From an uncultured Bacteroidales bacterium (GTDB taxonomy: Bacteria > Bacteroidota > Bacteroidia > Bacteroidales > WCHB1-69): a DNA stretch of 64,000 nt. The stretch covers positions 1 to 64,000 of the forward strand of contig ONAB01000008.1 in NCBI GenBank assembly GCA_900315705.1. The letters are read 5' to 3'. The first letter of the stretch is position 1. Each line of letters opens with the position of its first letter. The notes below the pieces were generated by a model, which saw only the letters and a list, made by a program, of their open reading frames with translations, searched no databases and was not told where the DNA came from. Shown here piece by piece: positions 15,681-23,952 of this stretch. Both the position numbers and the translations under genes were made by a program.

Positions 15681-17453
15681 ATGGAACAAGTAAAACGCAT
15701 CTTTGACATTATGCTTCAGTATGAAGCACGTCACCCTGAACAAGAAAAGGCTCTCTCCTGCAAGATGGATGGAGAATGGAAATTCTATTCACCTAAAGAA
15801 TATAAAGATACGGCTATTACCTTAAGTTATGCTTTATTGCATAAGGGTATCCGTCCCGGCGACAGGGTCGGCATCATATCCACCAACCGTCCCGAATGGA
15901 CCATCACGCAGATGGCCGTCACCCAAATCGGCGCCATACTCGTGCCGGTGTATCCCACCATCTCCGCCGACGACTACTTATATATACTTAACCACAGTGG
16001 CATCAAACTGTTGATTATGGAGGGTGCCGAGGTGATGCGCAAAATCCAGCAAGTGCGCGGCAAGGTGCCCGAGCTGCTGGACCTCTACACGTTCATCGAC
16101 CGGAAGGAGTTCCCTTATTGGGACCAGTTGTTGGACCTCGGGCGCCAGAATCCGAACCCCGAGCTGCTGAAACAGTGTCGTGACGCCGTGGACGAGAAGC
16201 AGTGCGCAATGATGATCTACACCTCCGGCACCACGGGCACGCCCAAGGGTGTGATGCTTTCCCACTACAACCTGATGCAGCAGTTGGAGCACCTCAAGCA
16301 CATCCCGGCCAAATGGTCCAAGAAAGCGCTTAGCTTCCTGCCCCTCTGCCACGCCTACGAGAATATGCTGGTGCTTCTGTACCAATATTTGGGTATGACA
16401 GTCTATTACGTGCAAAATCTCGCGGCCATCCAGAGTTCTATCAAGGAGGTGCATCCCACAATGATGTCTGCCGTGCCCCGTGTGTTCGAGAAGTTCTACG
16501 ACGGCATCATCAAGAACGGCAAGAACCAGAAGGGCCTGGCACAGAAGATTTTCTTCTGGTCCGTCAAGCTCGCCCGTGAATATGTCATTGAGGACAGCGA
16601 GCGCACCGCCTGGTACAACTTCAAGCACAGAATCGCTGACAAACTGATATACAGTAAGATCAGACAGGGATTGGGTATTGAGAAGTTCGACATCTTCGTT
16701 TCCGGTGCCGCCTCTCTGCAGCCGCAGCTGTGCTCCTTCTTCTCCGCCATCGGTATGCCCGTCTTCGAGGGCTACGGTATGACGGAGACCTCTCCCGTGA
16801 TTGCTGTTTCGTGTCGCGAGAAATACGGGCGCGAGGCCAACACGGTCGGTTTCCCCCTGGGCGGCGTCGAAATCGCCATCACCCCGGAAGGCGAGGTGAT
16901 CTGCCGTGGCCACAACATTATGATGGGCTACTACAAGGAGGAGGCCCTGACCAAAGAGATCATCGACAGCGAGGGATGGCTGCATACCGGCGACCTGGGT
17001 CGTTTCACCACCAAGGGACAGCTTGTGCTTACCGGACGCAAGAAGAATCTCTTCAAGACCTCTATGGGCAAATACGTCAACCCGCAAGTGATTGAGGATA
17101 TGCTGGTTCGTTCCCGCTTCATCGAGCAGATCGTGGTCGTGGGCGAGAACCAAAAGTTCGCTTCAGCCCTCATCGTGCCCGACTACGAGTTCCTCAAATG
17201 CTGGTGCTCCCGCCACGATGTGGAATACACCACCAAGGAGGAGATGGCCCATCACCCGCGGATACTCGAACGCATCAAGAAGGAAATCGACAAGTACAAC
17301 CAAGAACTGGGCAAGGCCGAGAACGTGGTCAAGTTCGTACTCATCACCGACGAATGGACACAGGCCAACGGCTTCCTCACCCCGACCTTGAAAATCAAGC
17401 GAAACAAGGTCTTGAAAGACTATGCCGACACGATAAATCACATTTACGAATAA
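15681..17453 (+). CDS. AMP-dependent long-chain acyl-CoA ligase, copy 1
   Basis: A 590-residue ANL-superfamily enzyme. The P-loop 'MIYTSGTTGTPKGVMLSH' is at about residue 180, the 'GYGMTETSPVIAV' A5 motif at about 365, 'GWLHTGDLGRF' (A7) at about 435, and 'TLKIKRNKV' near the C-terminus carries the acyl-adenylate lysine. It activates fatty acids to acyl-CoA through an acyl-AMP. There is no signal peptide. The start at 15681 gives the usual N-terminus (MEQVKRIFDIM); the open frame extends 16 codons further upstream but without an ATG. Two more paralogues lie at 46058 and 56201. A bidirectional terminator follows. Confidence 0.92.
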   Translation: MEQVKRIFDIMLQYEARHPEQEKALSCKMDGEWKFYSPKEYKDTAITLSYALLHKGIRPGDRVGIISTNRPEWTITQMAVTQIGAILVPVYPTISADDYLYILNHSGIKLLIMEGAEVMRKIQQVRGKVPELLDLYTFIDRKEFPYWDQLLDLGRQNPNPELLKQCRDAVDEKQCAMMIYTSGTTGTPKGVMLSHYNLMQQLEHLKHIPAKWSKKALSFLPLCHAYENMLVLLYQYLGMTVYYVQNLAAIQSSIKEVHPTMMSAVPRVFEKFYDGIIKNGKNQKGLAQKIFFWSVKLAREYVIEDSERTAWYNFKHRIADKLIYSKIRQGLGIEKFDIFVSGAASLQPQLCSFFSAIGMPVFEGYGMTETSPVIAVSCREKYGREANTVGFPLGGVEIAITPEGEVICRGHNIMMGYYKEEALTKEIIDSEGWLHTGDLGRFTTKGQLVLTGRKKNLFKTSMGKYVNPQVIEDMLVRSRFIEQIVVVGENQKFASALIVPDYEFLKCWCSRHDVEYTTKEEMAHHPRILERIKKEIDKYNQELGKAENVVKFVLITDEWTQANGFLTPTLKIKRNKVLKDYADTINHIYE

Positions 17454-17460
17454 TCATAAA

Positions 17461-17490
17461 AAAAACACGGTTTCAAGCCGTGTTTTTTTT
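17461..17490. terminator. Bidirectional intrinsic terminator
   Basis: AAAACACGG - TTTCAAG - CCGTGTTTT hairpin with A and T runs on both sides. It serves the ligase gene on the plus strand and the EFR1 gene on the minus strand. Confidence 0.85.
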
Positions 17491-18379
17491 ATTCTCCAAA
17501 CAATTCGTTGTAACGATTGTTGATATAGGCGTAAGTATCGACATAGCAACGGAAAAAACCTTGCGTGTCTGGTGTGATATAGGGCTCGTCCAAAGTCATT
17601 TCGCGGATGGCCTTGAAGTTGTAACGGCCATTCACACGCCACCCTTGCAAGATGCCGATGTGAATGGCATTGGTGGGGCAGAAGAAGGAACAGCGCATAC
17701 ACATCAGGCAGTGATGGCCGAACCGTACGGTTCCGGATTCGTCCTTGCGGATGTTGTGCATCGGGCACTGCCGGATGCACAGGCCGCAGCCGCTGCACTT
17801 TTCCATATCTGTTTTGTAGAAAAACGAGTTCACATCGCCACCGGCAAACTGGATGGAAACCGCGCGGGTCACAATCCGATGCCAGAGCTTGTAACGCTTG
17901 ATGTTGGGAATATGATGCGTAATCTCATAGATCAGAATGTCATAGAGCTTGTCATCCATATCCAGAATCTCCTTGACCAGTCGCTCGTCAAAACGGAAAT
18001 GGATGTTATAGGGCATCATAAAATGATATTCGTTCTCGATGACAGCCTTGCTGCGCTTGAGCTTGCGCCAGACGAACAGCGAGGAGGCGTCGTTGACCTT
18101 CTCGGTCTCGCCGGAGTTCTTGTAGATGAACGTCCGGATGCCTTTGGGGAATTTCTGCTTCCGTATGAATTTGAGAAACGGCCAGGGCGCATTGTATCCG
18201 TAAATAGGGTAGCCCAGCCCAATCAAGTCATACCCCGACAGGTCAAGACGTTCCGTGTTCAAAGGGTCGATTTCATACAAATCCACGTCGTAGCCGACCA
18301 ATTCCAGCTTCTGTTTGAGCTGCTGGGAGACATATCGGGTGTTGAAAGTCCCCGTAAAATAGATGAGCAGGCATCGCAT
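17489..18379 (-). CDS. EFR1-family flavodoxin/ferredoxin fusion
   Basis: A 296-residue redox protein. Residues 1-150 are a flavodoxin-like domain ('IYFTGTFNTRYVSQQL' as the phosphate loop, 'GLGYPIYGYNAPWPFLKFI'). Residues about 190-245 hold two 4Fe-4S motifs, 'CSGCGLCIRQCP' and 'CLMCMRCSFFCP'. This is the EFR1 arrangement (flavodoxin plus bacterial ferredoxin), an electron carrier whose partners are usually unknown. It lies 7 bp downstream of the SnoaL-like gene and should be co-transcribed with it and the GT2. Confidence 0.88.
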   Translation of the reverse strand: MRCLLIYFTGTFNTRYVSQQLKQKLELVGYDVDLYEIDPLNTERLDLSGYDLIGLGYPIYGYNAPWPFLKFIRKQKFPKGIRTFIYKNSGETEKVNDASSLFVWRKLKRSKAVIENEYHFMMPYNIHFRFDERLVKEILDMDDKLYDILIYEITHHIPNIKRYKLWHRIVTRAVSIQFAGGDVNSFFYKTDMEKCSGCGLCIRQCPMHNIRKDESGTVRFGHHCLMCMRCSFFCPTNAIHIGILQGWRVNGRYNFKAIREMTLDEPYITPDTQGFFRCYVDTYAYINNRYNELFGE

Positions 18380-18385
18380 AGTCGG

Positions 18386-18943
18386 CTATTTCTTTTTTTT
18401 CAAGATATTGTACTGAAAATATTGTCCGTATCGGCCGAGTTTGGCGGGGTCGCACTTCTTGACCCGCTTGAGGAACGTCTTTTTCCGGAGCGAAAGGATG
18501 TTCAACAAACCTCTGGCCTCCACATACTCGTAACAACGCTCGTAGCCGATCTCCTTTATGCGCCAACCCTCCTCTGTCTTGAGATATTGCACGGTGTAGA
18601 TGGCGGCGCCGTGCAGCTTGACCAGGAACTTTTCGTGAAGGAGATGGTCCTCCAAATACCATTTTGCCGTGGCCGTGTCCGGACTAAGGATGTCGATTTC
18701 GCCCCCGTGGATAAGATGGGTAGAGGGCATATCCAGTTTCATCACGCTGCACAGGAATCCCATCACGGCCTCTTTGCCCTGATAGGACATCGAGCCATTG
18801 CCGTAGGAGGAAACCACGTCGTCGGTGAAACACTCGGCCAGACCATCAAAGTCACGGGTGTCGAGACATCGTTGATATTTGGCCTGTAAATAACGGATGG
18901 ATTCAATGCTCTCCAAACGGGAGATTCTTTCTTCTAAAGTCAT
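18386..18943 (-). CDS. SnoaL-like (NTF2-fold) protein, similar to bile-acid dehydratase BaiE
   Basis: A 185-residue protein with the NTF2/SnoaL_4 fold. From memory of BaiE, the bile acid 7-alpha-dehydratase of clostridia, the N-termini line up: both start MTLEER, followed by 'KYFRCLD' in BaiE and 'KYQRCLD' here, then 'SYSNGK' versus 'SYGNGS', and 'GRWYLEDRL' versus 'AKWYLEDHL'. The BaiE catalytic residues Tyr30, Asp35 and His83 would correspond to Tyr23, Asp28 and His79 (or His76) here. The family also includes cyclases and other dehydratases, so the substrate is open. There are about 40 extra basic residues at the C-terminus. The partner EFR1 redox protein is next to it. Confidence 0.75.
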   Translation of the reverse strand: MTLEERISRLESIESIRYLQAKYQRCLDTRDFDGLAECFTDDVVSSYGNGSMSYQGKEAVMGFLCSVMKLDMPSTHLIHGGEIDILSPDTATAKWYLEDHLLHEKFLVKLHGAAIYTVQYLKTEEGWRIKEIGYERCYEYVEARGLLNILSLRKKTFLKRVKKCDPAKLGRYGQYFQYNILKKKK

Positions 18944-18987
18944 ACGAGCTGGGGAGATTAATGAGTCGTGGCAGTTACCGCTTTAAG

Positions 18988-19722
18988 TTATTTCCGGTAT
19001 TTTCTGGAGAAACAATTGTACTTGATGATGCAATAAAGGGTCCTGACACCGTCCTTCCAGCCGATTTTCTTCCCTTCGGCGTAGGTGCGACCATAGTAGG
19101 AGATGGGCACCTCGTAGATGCGGATGGCCTCCTTCTTGGCCATACGGGCCAGTTTGGCGGTCACTTCCGGTTCAAAGCCAAAACGGTTCTCCTGCAAATA
19201 AAGGGACTTGAAGATGTCGGCACGCGCCATTTTGTAGCAGGTCTCCATATCGGTAAGGTTCAGGTTGCTGAACCAGTTGGAGATGCGCGTGAGCAGCTGG
19301 TTGCCCTTCGTGTGCCAGTAGAAGAGTATGCGGTGGGGGGTTCCGCCCAGATAACGGGAGCCATAGACCACGTCGGCAAAGCCCGACAACACCGGCTTGA
19401 GCATCACATTATACTCCTCGGGGTCATATTCCAGGTCGGCGTCTTGGATGATGATGTAGTCGCCAGTGCTCTCCGCAATGCCCCGGTGCAGCGCCGCTCC
19501 CTTGCCCATATTGCAGGGCTGGTCATAGTAGCGTATCTCTGCATCCTGATGGGCCGCGGCATATTCGGCAATCACTTCCCGGGAACGGTCCTTGGAACCG
19601 TCGTTCACCAGCACCAGCTCCTTCGTGAAGCCCCCCGCCAGGTTGACAGCAAGCACCTTGTCCAAAATGGCCGTGATCGTATTTGCCTCGTTATAAACAG
19701 GTATTATAATCGATAGTTTCAT
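18988..19722 (-). CDS. Family 2 glycosyltransferase, Dpm1-like
   Basis: A 244-residue GT2 with '[10 protein letters not shown]' at the N-terminus, '[10 protein letters not shown]' (metal/nucleotide loop) and '[12 protein letters not shown]' (DxD). The block '[16 protein letters not shown]' is typical of Dpm1-like enzymes that move a sugar to a polyprenyl phosphate at the inner membrane. It lacks C-terminal membrane helices. The ATG at 19722 starts directly before the conserved first strand; a longer frame would run into the tRNA terminator. The first gene of a probable three-gene unit with the SnoaL-like and EFR1 genes. Confidence 0.88.
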   Translation of the reverse strand: MKLSIIIPVYNEANTITAILDKVLAVNLAGGFTKELVLVNDGSKDRSREVIAEYAAAHQDAEIRYYDQPCNMGKGAALHRGIAESTGDYIIIQDADLEYDPEEYNVMLKPVLSGFADVVYGSRYLGGTPHRILFYWHTKGNQLLTRISNWFSNLNLTDMETCYKMARADIFKSLYLQENRFGFEPEVTAKLARMAKKEAIRIYEVPISYYGRTYAEGKKIGWKDGVRTLYCIIKYNCFSRKYRK

Positions 19723-19752
19723 ACTTTGCAGTAAGAAGGGTAAAGCAGTTAT

Positions 19753-19781
19753 AAAAAAAGGGCGAAACAAAATCGCCCTTT
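19753..19781 (-). terminator. Intrinsic terminator after tRNA-Val
   Basis: Perfect 9-bp stem AAAGGGCGA/TCGCCCTTT with a 7-nt loop and, on the minus strand, a T run. Confidence 0.85.
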
Positions 19782-19792
19782 GTATTTACGAG

Positions 19793-19867
19793 TGGGAACT
19801 ACTAGGTTCGAACTAGTGACCCCCTGCTTGTAAGGCAGGTGCTCTGAACCAACTGAGCTAAGCTCCC
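19793..19867 (-). tRNA. tRNA-Val (anticodon TAC)
   Basis: The minus strand folds as a cloverleaf: acceptor GGGAGCT/AGTTCCC with one G-T pair, a D arm with 'AGCTCAGTTGGTTCAGAGC', an anticodon stem CCTGC/GCAGG enclosing CTTACAA (anticodon TAC, valine), and a T arm with GTTCGAA. The 3' CCA is not encoded. Length is 75 nt. Confidence 0.95.
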
Positions 19868-19884
19868 ATTGCCATAAAGCGCGG

Positions 19885-19892
19885 CAAAGATA
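19885..19892 (-). promoter_or_regulatory. -7 promoter element of tRNA-Val
   Basis: TATCTTTG on the minus strand, 17 bp before the mature tRNA 5' end. Confidence 0.65.
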
Positions 19893-19953
19893 GTATTTTT
19901 TTCGTTATGAAATACAGCTTCTTTAAAATTGTTATAAATTGATTATCAATTAT

Positions 19954-20532
19954 TTAAAATTGGAAACCCGCGCAGATGTTGATGTATTGGAAGTGCGCAC
20001 CATCCAATTCCCTGAAAAATGGCTTGAAACTGTAACGGTAATTCGTCCCCAACACTATAGGCCCGAACTTGAAGTCAAAGCCCACAGCGAGCAGGGTCTG
20101 GTTGGTGTTTATGGTTTTCTTGTTGTAATTGATGTTGTTGTCTGTGACTTTCAGAATTGGCTGGTAGATGATGCCCACAGCGGGCAGGAACGTGACGGAT
20201 TTCCCCAATTTGATGTTGGCGACGGCCTTGACAGGCAGCAGCAGATGCCGGGTTTCCACGCGCACATTCGAGAATCCGATGTTGGCGTTGGAGTAGTCGC
20301 CTTTATAGAAAGCGTAGCCCAGACCAACTTCCCCATAAATGACCTTGCCGGCTCTGAAAAACACGTTGAACTCGCCATCCAGGATACTGGAGAGGCGGTC
20401 GCCCGCCACCGAATAGTTGCGGTTGAGCGGGAAGGAGGTGCCAATCTTGAATCCGACCTGATACCATTTTTGGGCGGAGAGGCTGGCGCAGCCAATCCAT
20501 AACAGCATTATGGCTAAGATAATCTTTTTCAT
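19954..20532 (-). CDS. Outer-membrane beta-barrel protein (porin-like)
   Basis: A 192-residue protein with a clear signal peptide (residues 1-20, cut after 'SLSA'). The mature part alternates short beta strands ('VGFKIGTSFPLNRNYS', 'GEFNVFFRAGKVIYGEVGLGYAFYKG') and ends in an aromatic residue (F at the end of 'ICAGFQF'), the outer-membrane barrel signature. It is a small 8-10 strand barrel of unknown function. It follows pth by 3 bp. Confidence 0.8.
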   Translation of the reverse strand: MKKIILAIMLLWIGCASLSAQKWYQVGFKIGTSFPLNRNYSVAGDRLSSILDGEFNVFFRAGKVIYGEVGLGYAFYKGDYSNANIGFSNVRVETRHLLLPVKAVANIKLGKSVTFLPAVGIIYQPILKVTDNNINYNKKTINTNQTLLAVGFDFKFGPIVLGTNYRYSFKPFFRELDGAHFQYINICAGFQF

Positions 20533-20535
20533 ATT

Positions 20536-21150
20536 CTAGGATTGAGAGGGGGTTGTTTTGTCGGGTTCTGGGGCGGGCGCCGGGTTATTGAACTTATTCA
20601 TCGTAAGTTGCAATCCGGCGGTGGCGAACGACTTCACCGCTTCGGCGGCACGCTGGATGCAGGGTTCCACCAGCTTCAGCTCCTCGCTGGAGAAGCGTCC
20701 CAGCACATAGTCCACCTGGTAGCCTTGGGCAAAATCCTTGCCGATACCGCAGCGCAGCCGAGGGAAGTTGGAGTGGCCCAGCATCTCAATGATGTTGTTG
20801 AGTCCGTTGTGGGAGCCGCCGCCGCCCTTGGGCTTGATCTTGAAACTGCCCACGGGCAGGTCGAGGTCATCGCAAATCACCAGGCAGTGGTCGGGCTCAA
20901 TCTCCTCGGCATTCAGCCAATGCTTCACGGCCTTGCCGCTCAGGTTCATATAGGTGGTGGGCATCACCAGCACCAGAGTGCGCCCTTTGTAGGTGGCGCG
21001 CGCCACGTAGGCGAGACGGTCCACCTTGAAGGTGGCGCCCAGATTCTGGGCCACGGCGTTCACGACCTCAAAGCCGTAGTTGTGGCGGGTGCCGGCATAC
21101 TGCTGCTCAGCATTGCCCAAACCCACGATCAGATATTTCTTGTCATTCAT
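20536..21150 (-). CDS. pth: Peptidyl-tRNA hydrolase
   Basis: A 204-residue Pth. Family motifs are intact: 'IVGLGN', 'GTRHNYGFEVV' with the catalytic His, 'TYMNLSGKAV' with the substrate Asn, 'VICDDLDLP' with the catalytic Asp, and 'GGGGSHNGLNNI'. It frees tRNA from peptidyl-tRNA dropped by stalled ribosomes. It overlaps the end of rsmD by 8 bp, so the two are translationally coupled. Confidence 0.96.
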   Translation of the reverse strand: MNDKKYLIVGLGNAEQQYAGTRHNYGFEVVNAVAQNLGATFKVDRLAYVARATYKGRTLVLVMPTTYMNLSGKAVKHWLNAEEIEPDHCLVICDDLDLPVGSFKIKPKGGGGSHNGLNNIIEMLGHSNFPRLRCGIGKDFAQGYQVDYVLGRFSSEELKLVEPCIQRAAEAVKSFATAGLQLTMNKFNNPAPAPEPDKTTPSQS

Positions 21151-21718
21151 CTTCTTTAGTATCTTCAGGTTCTTCCTCTTCCGTCATATTGACGAAGAAA
21201 GTGAAATTGAGTTTCCCATACACCCGATGCTGGAAGAATTGGGGATGCCCGGAGAAATCGTGCTCCTTGGAGTGCTCCAGCACCAGCCAGCCGTCGGGGA
21301 GCAGCAGGTTGTGCTCGAACACATTCTCGACAATCTTCTCGATCCCCTCCAATTGGTAGGGCGGGTCGGCGAAGATGATGTCGAACTGCTGGCGGCAGCG
21401 CTCGGTGTAGGCGAATGCGTCCTGCCGGATGACGGCCGCGTTGTGATAGTCAAGCTGCTCCAGCGTGCGCTGGATGAAACGGGTGCACCGCTGGTCGATG
21501 TCCACGGCGATGACGGACTGCGCCCCGCGGGAGGCGAACTCGTATGTAAGGTTGCCCGTGCCCGCAAACAGGTCGAGCACCCGCACACGGTCAAAATAGA
21601 AGTAGTTGTTCAGGATGTTGAACAGACTCTCCTTGCCCAAGTCGGTGGTGGGGCGTACCGGCAGGTTGTCGGGGGCCACGATATGCCGGCCTCTGTTCTT
21701 GCCGCTGATGATTCTCAT
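21143..21718 (-). CDS. rsmD: 16S rRNA (guanine966-N2)-methyltransferase RsmD
   Basis: A 191-residue SAM methyltransferase. 'MRIISGKNRGRHI' and 'RPTTDLGKESLFNIL' are the RsmD N-terminal blocks, 'VLDLFAGTGNLTYE' is the SAM motif and 'IIFADPPY' the catalytic NPPY-type motif. The start overlaps the DUF3822 stop as TAATG. The acidic C-terminal tail (EEEEPEDTKEDE) is longer than in E. coli. Confidence 0.95.
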   Translation of the reverse strand: MRIISGKNRGRHIVAPDNLPVRPTTDLGKESLFNILNNYFYFDRVRVLDLFAGTGNLTYEFASRGAQSVIAVDIDQRCTRFIQRTLEQLDYHNAAVIRQDAFAYTERCRQQFDIIFADPPYQLEGIEKIVENVFEHNLLLPDGWLVLEHSKEHDFSGHPQFFQHRVYGKLNFTFFVNMTEEEEPEDTKEDE

Positions 21719-22410
21719 TACAGTAGGGTGATATGGTCTATATAACGCGCCAACAGGTCGTTGAGTTTCCTGTTGGGCTTGGTGAAATAGTGCACGAGAA
21801 GGGTGGGGGCGGCCATACCGAGCTGCTGCACACTGTTGAGGGTGTGATACAACAGGTCCACATTCTCCACGTGCGTGGTGCGGTTGACCAGCAGGGGCTC
21901 CCCGTTCTGCACGGCGAGGATGTCGGCGAAGGTGTCGTTGACCGACAGCAGCACGGCGTCAGGCTGGCCCTGCGACTGCAGGAACTGGTACAGCAGGGTG
22001 GCCTCACTCTTGTATTGGAGCTTGCAGGGCAGTCCCGACAGGGAGGTGAGCTCGTTCTGGGTCAGGAAATAGAGCGAGCGGTAGTGCCCCAGCGTGTCGC
22101 TGAAATGCTCGCCGATCTGGGAAATGTCGAACTGCATCCGCAGGTAGTCGCGCACCTTGCTCTCGTCGAAAATCACATCCGGCACGAGCAGGGGCGGGCG
22201 GGTGGCGACAATGACGTCCAGAGTGGTCTCCCCATTGTCAGACAACTGGAAGAAATCCGGGGCCTTGAGGGTGAGCAGGGCGTTTTCGGAGTTGGCGTGG
22301 AAGGCGTGGCGCAGGGTGTCACCTTGCGCTTCGCCATATAGCGAAAATCCATCCGGGGTTAGCCGGATGGATTTCGTATATTGATGAATCAATAAAGAGT
22401 TCATAGGCAA
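21718..22410 (-). CDS. DUF3822 family protein
   Basis: A 230-residue protein that sits directly upstream of rsmD and overlaps it by 1 bp, the arrangement known for DUF3822 in Bacteroidota. Its sequence suggests an actin-like ATPase-related fold ('LLSVNDTFADILAVQNGEPLLVNRT', 'LLYHTLNSVQQLGM'), but no ATP-binding motif is evident. Two ATGs (22410 and 22404) are possible starts; the first touches the stop of the upstream gene. Function unknown. Confidence 0.8.
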   Translation of the reverse strand: MPMNSLLIHQYTKSIRLTPDGFSLYGEAQGDTLRHAFHANSENALLTLKAPDFFQLSDNGETTLDVIVATRPPLLVPDVIFDESKVRDYLRMQFDISQIGEHFSDTLGHYRSLYFLTQNELTSLSGLPCKLQYKSEATLLYQFLQSQGQPDAVLLSVNDTFADILAVQNGEPLLVNRTTHVENVDLLYHTLNSVQQLGMAAPTLLVHYFTKPNRKLNDLLARYIDHITLL

Positions 22411-23088
22411 TTATTCCCAACTGCCGGCAGTGCTGGCCTCGGTGAGCGAGCCCATATACATATCGGCGTATTGGCTTTTGTATTGGTTTTCTTCGGAAAG
22501 GTTATTGTAGAAAATTTTGTTCCAGAGACGGCTCAGCACATTGGCGTTCTCGGGATTGATGCTGCGGTCCATATTCACCAGGATGTCATCCAAGGGAACC
22601 TCGATCATATAGACAGGAATCTCGTATGTCTTGGAGGCGATGGAGCCCGTCTGGATTTCGTACTGTTTCTTGTCGCTGAACGGGATGTACTGGAAGTTCT
22701 TGAAATTGTCGGGGGTGAGTTTGTTGTCGAGTTCGAGCATTTTCTCGAGGGCGGGCACTTCAACGACCTCCTTGTGGATGAGCCCCAGCTTGAAGGCCTG
22801 GGCCTCACTCATCGTGTCGGGGAAGCTACCGACGTTCTTCTCGATCTTGACGGTGCCGTTTTTGACAAAATCCACGAGGCTGTCCATCGAAGAAGCGTAC
22901 TTCTTGTACACGTTCTTGTAGATGGCCTGTGCACTCCTGATGGTGGTCAGGTTGGTGACGTTGGCGGACTTGCGCAGTTCATACACTTGTCTGAACTTCT
23001 CGGGACGCATAATGCTACGGGCAGCGAAGATGGCTAACACCACCACTACCACAATCAATAAGATGCTTAATAATTTACGAGTCTTCAT
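22411..23088 (-). CDS. Uncharacterised membrane-anchored protein
   Basis: A 225-residue protein with one N-terminal membrane helix (residues about 6-25, 'LLSILLIVVVVVLAIFA') and a mostly polar remainder. The segment 'ELRKSANVTNLTTIRSAQAIYKNVYKKYASSMDSLVDFV' is strongly helical and recalls pilin-like or coiled-coil segments, but I do not recognise a family. The anchor puts the body in the periplasm. It abuts the DUF3822 gene with no spacer, so it heads this operon. A TAnnTTTG promoter lies about 40 bp upstream. Confidence 0.65.
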   Translation of the reverse strand: MKTRKLLSILLIVVVVVLAIFAARSIMRPEKFRQVYELRKSANVTNLTTIRSAQAIYKNVYKKYASSMDSLVDFVKNGTVKIEKNVGSFPDTMSEAQAFKLGLIHKEVVEVPALEKMLELDNKLTPDNFKNFQYIPFSDKKQYEIQTGSIASKTYEIPVYMIEVPLDDILVNMDRSINPENANVLSRLWNKIFYNNLSEENQYKSQYADMYMGSLTEASTAGSWE

Positions 23089-23130
23089 AACTATTTTATT
23101 GTGATTATTATCGGAATTATAAATTGCGGG

Positions 23131-23138
23131 CAAAAGTA
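23131..23138 (-). promoter_or_regulatory. -7 promoter element of the 22411-23088 gene
   Basis: TACTTTTG on the minus strand, 43 bp before the ATG at 23088. It separates this operon from the kinase gene. Confidence 0.65.
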
Positions 23139-23202
23139 GTAAAAAAACCTCTATGTTCCCTTATATCTTGAAAAAAAAATTTGAAACGCCCAATGTGAAT
23201 TC

Positions 23203-23838
23203 TCAGAAGGTGATGCGATGAATGCCGACAGGGTACGTTTTCTCTATCAATTGTTTGATTTTAAGGTAGTCCGACGGGTTGAGCACAAAGTCCAGCTGGG
23301 CGGTTTCCACCAGCAGCACGGGCATCGTGGCGTGCTGGGTGAAATAGGTGAGGTAGCTGTCCTGGATGTCCTGCAGGTATTCGGCCGTGATCTCCTTTTC
23401 ATATTCCCGTCCGCGCCGGGCGATGTTTCTCAACAGTTGCTGAGGGTCGTTGTACAGATAAAGGATGATTTCCGGCTTGGGCAGGAATGAGGAAATGGTG
23501 TCGAACACGTTCCGATAGAGGTTGTACTCGTCAGGCAGCAAGTTGTTCTTGGAGAAGATAATGCACTTGTCGATGAAGTAGTCGCCGATGACCGCATCCG
23601 TGAAAAGGTCGCGGGCGGTCAGCAGGTTTTTCAACTGCTGGTAACGGTCCATCAGGAAGGTCATCTCCACGGGGAAGGCGTAATGGACGGGGTCTTTGTA
23701 GAACTTGGGCAGGAAGGGGTTGTCGGCGAACCGCTCGAGCACGAGCTCCGCGTTGAAGTCGGCCGCCAGCATCTTCGACAGGGTGGTTTTCCCTGCGCCA
23801 ATGCAACCTTCTATGACTATATAATTATATGGTATCAT
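23203..23838 (-). CDS. Deoxynucleoside kinase (dNK/dGK family)
   Basis: A 211-residue kinase with the P-loop 'GCIGAGKTTLSKML' at residues 11-24, 'LERFADNPFLPKFY' (the ERF-type substrate motif), and the lid 'RNIARRGREYEKEI'. It phosphorylates a deoxynucleoside such as deoxyadenosine or deoxyguanosine for salvage. In Bacteroidota this enzyme is often encoded beside or fused to FolK, and here folK is the next gene upstream on the same strand, 104 bp away across a heptamer array. Confidence 0.9.
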   Translation of the reverse strand: MIPYNYIVIEGCIGAGKTTLSKMLAADFNAELVLERFADNPFLPKFYKDPVHYAFPVEMTFLMDRYQQLKNLLTARDLFTDAVIGDYFIDKCIIFSKNNLLPDEYNLYRNVFDTISSFLPKPEIILYLYNDPQQLLRNIARRGREYEKEITAEYLQDIQDSYLTYFTQHATMPVLLVETAQLDFVLNPSDYLKIKQLIEKTYPVGIHRITF

Positions 23839-23854
23839 TCGATGTTGGTGAGTG

Positions 23855-23952
23855 GTGAACAGTGAACAGTGAACAGTTATTAGGGGTTAGAGGTTAAAAG
23901 TTAAAGGTTAAAGGTTAGAGGTTAATGGCTAATGGCTAATGGCTAGCAGTTA
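23855..23952. repeat. Heptamer array 4 (composite GTGAACA / AAGGTTA / ATGGCTA, 14 units)
   Basis: Fourteen consecutive in-phase 7-bp units: three GTGAACA, GTTATTA, GGGGTTA, GAGGTTA, AAAGTTA, two AAGGTTA, GAGGTTA, three ATGGCTA, and GCAGTTA. It fills the gap between the kinase and folK, and its last unit overlaps the final codons of folK. Confidence 0.85.

Noticed and set aside
23855-23952. CRISPR-like array
   Set aside because: Units are 7 bp without spacers, unlike CRISPR repeats.
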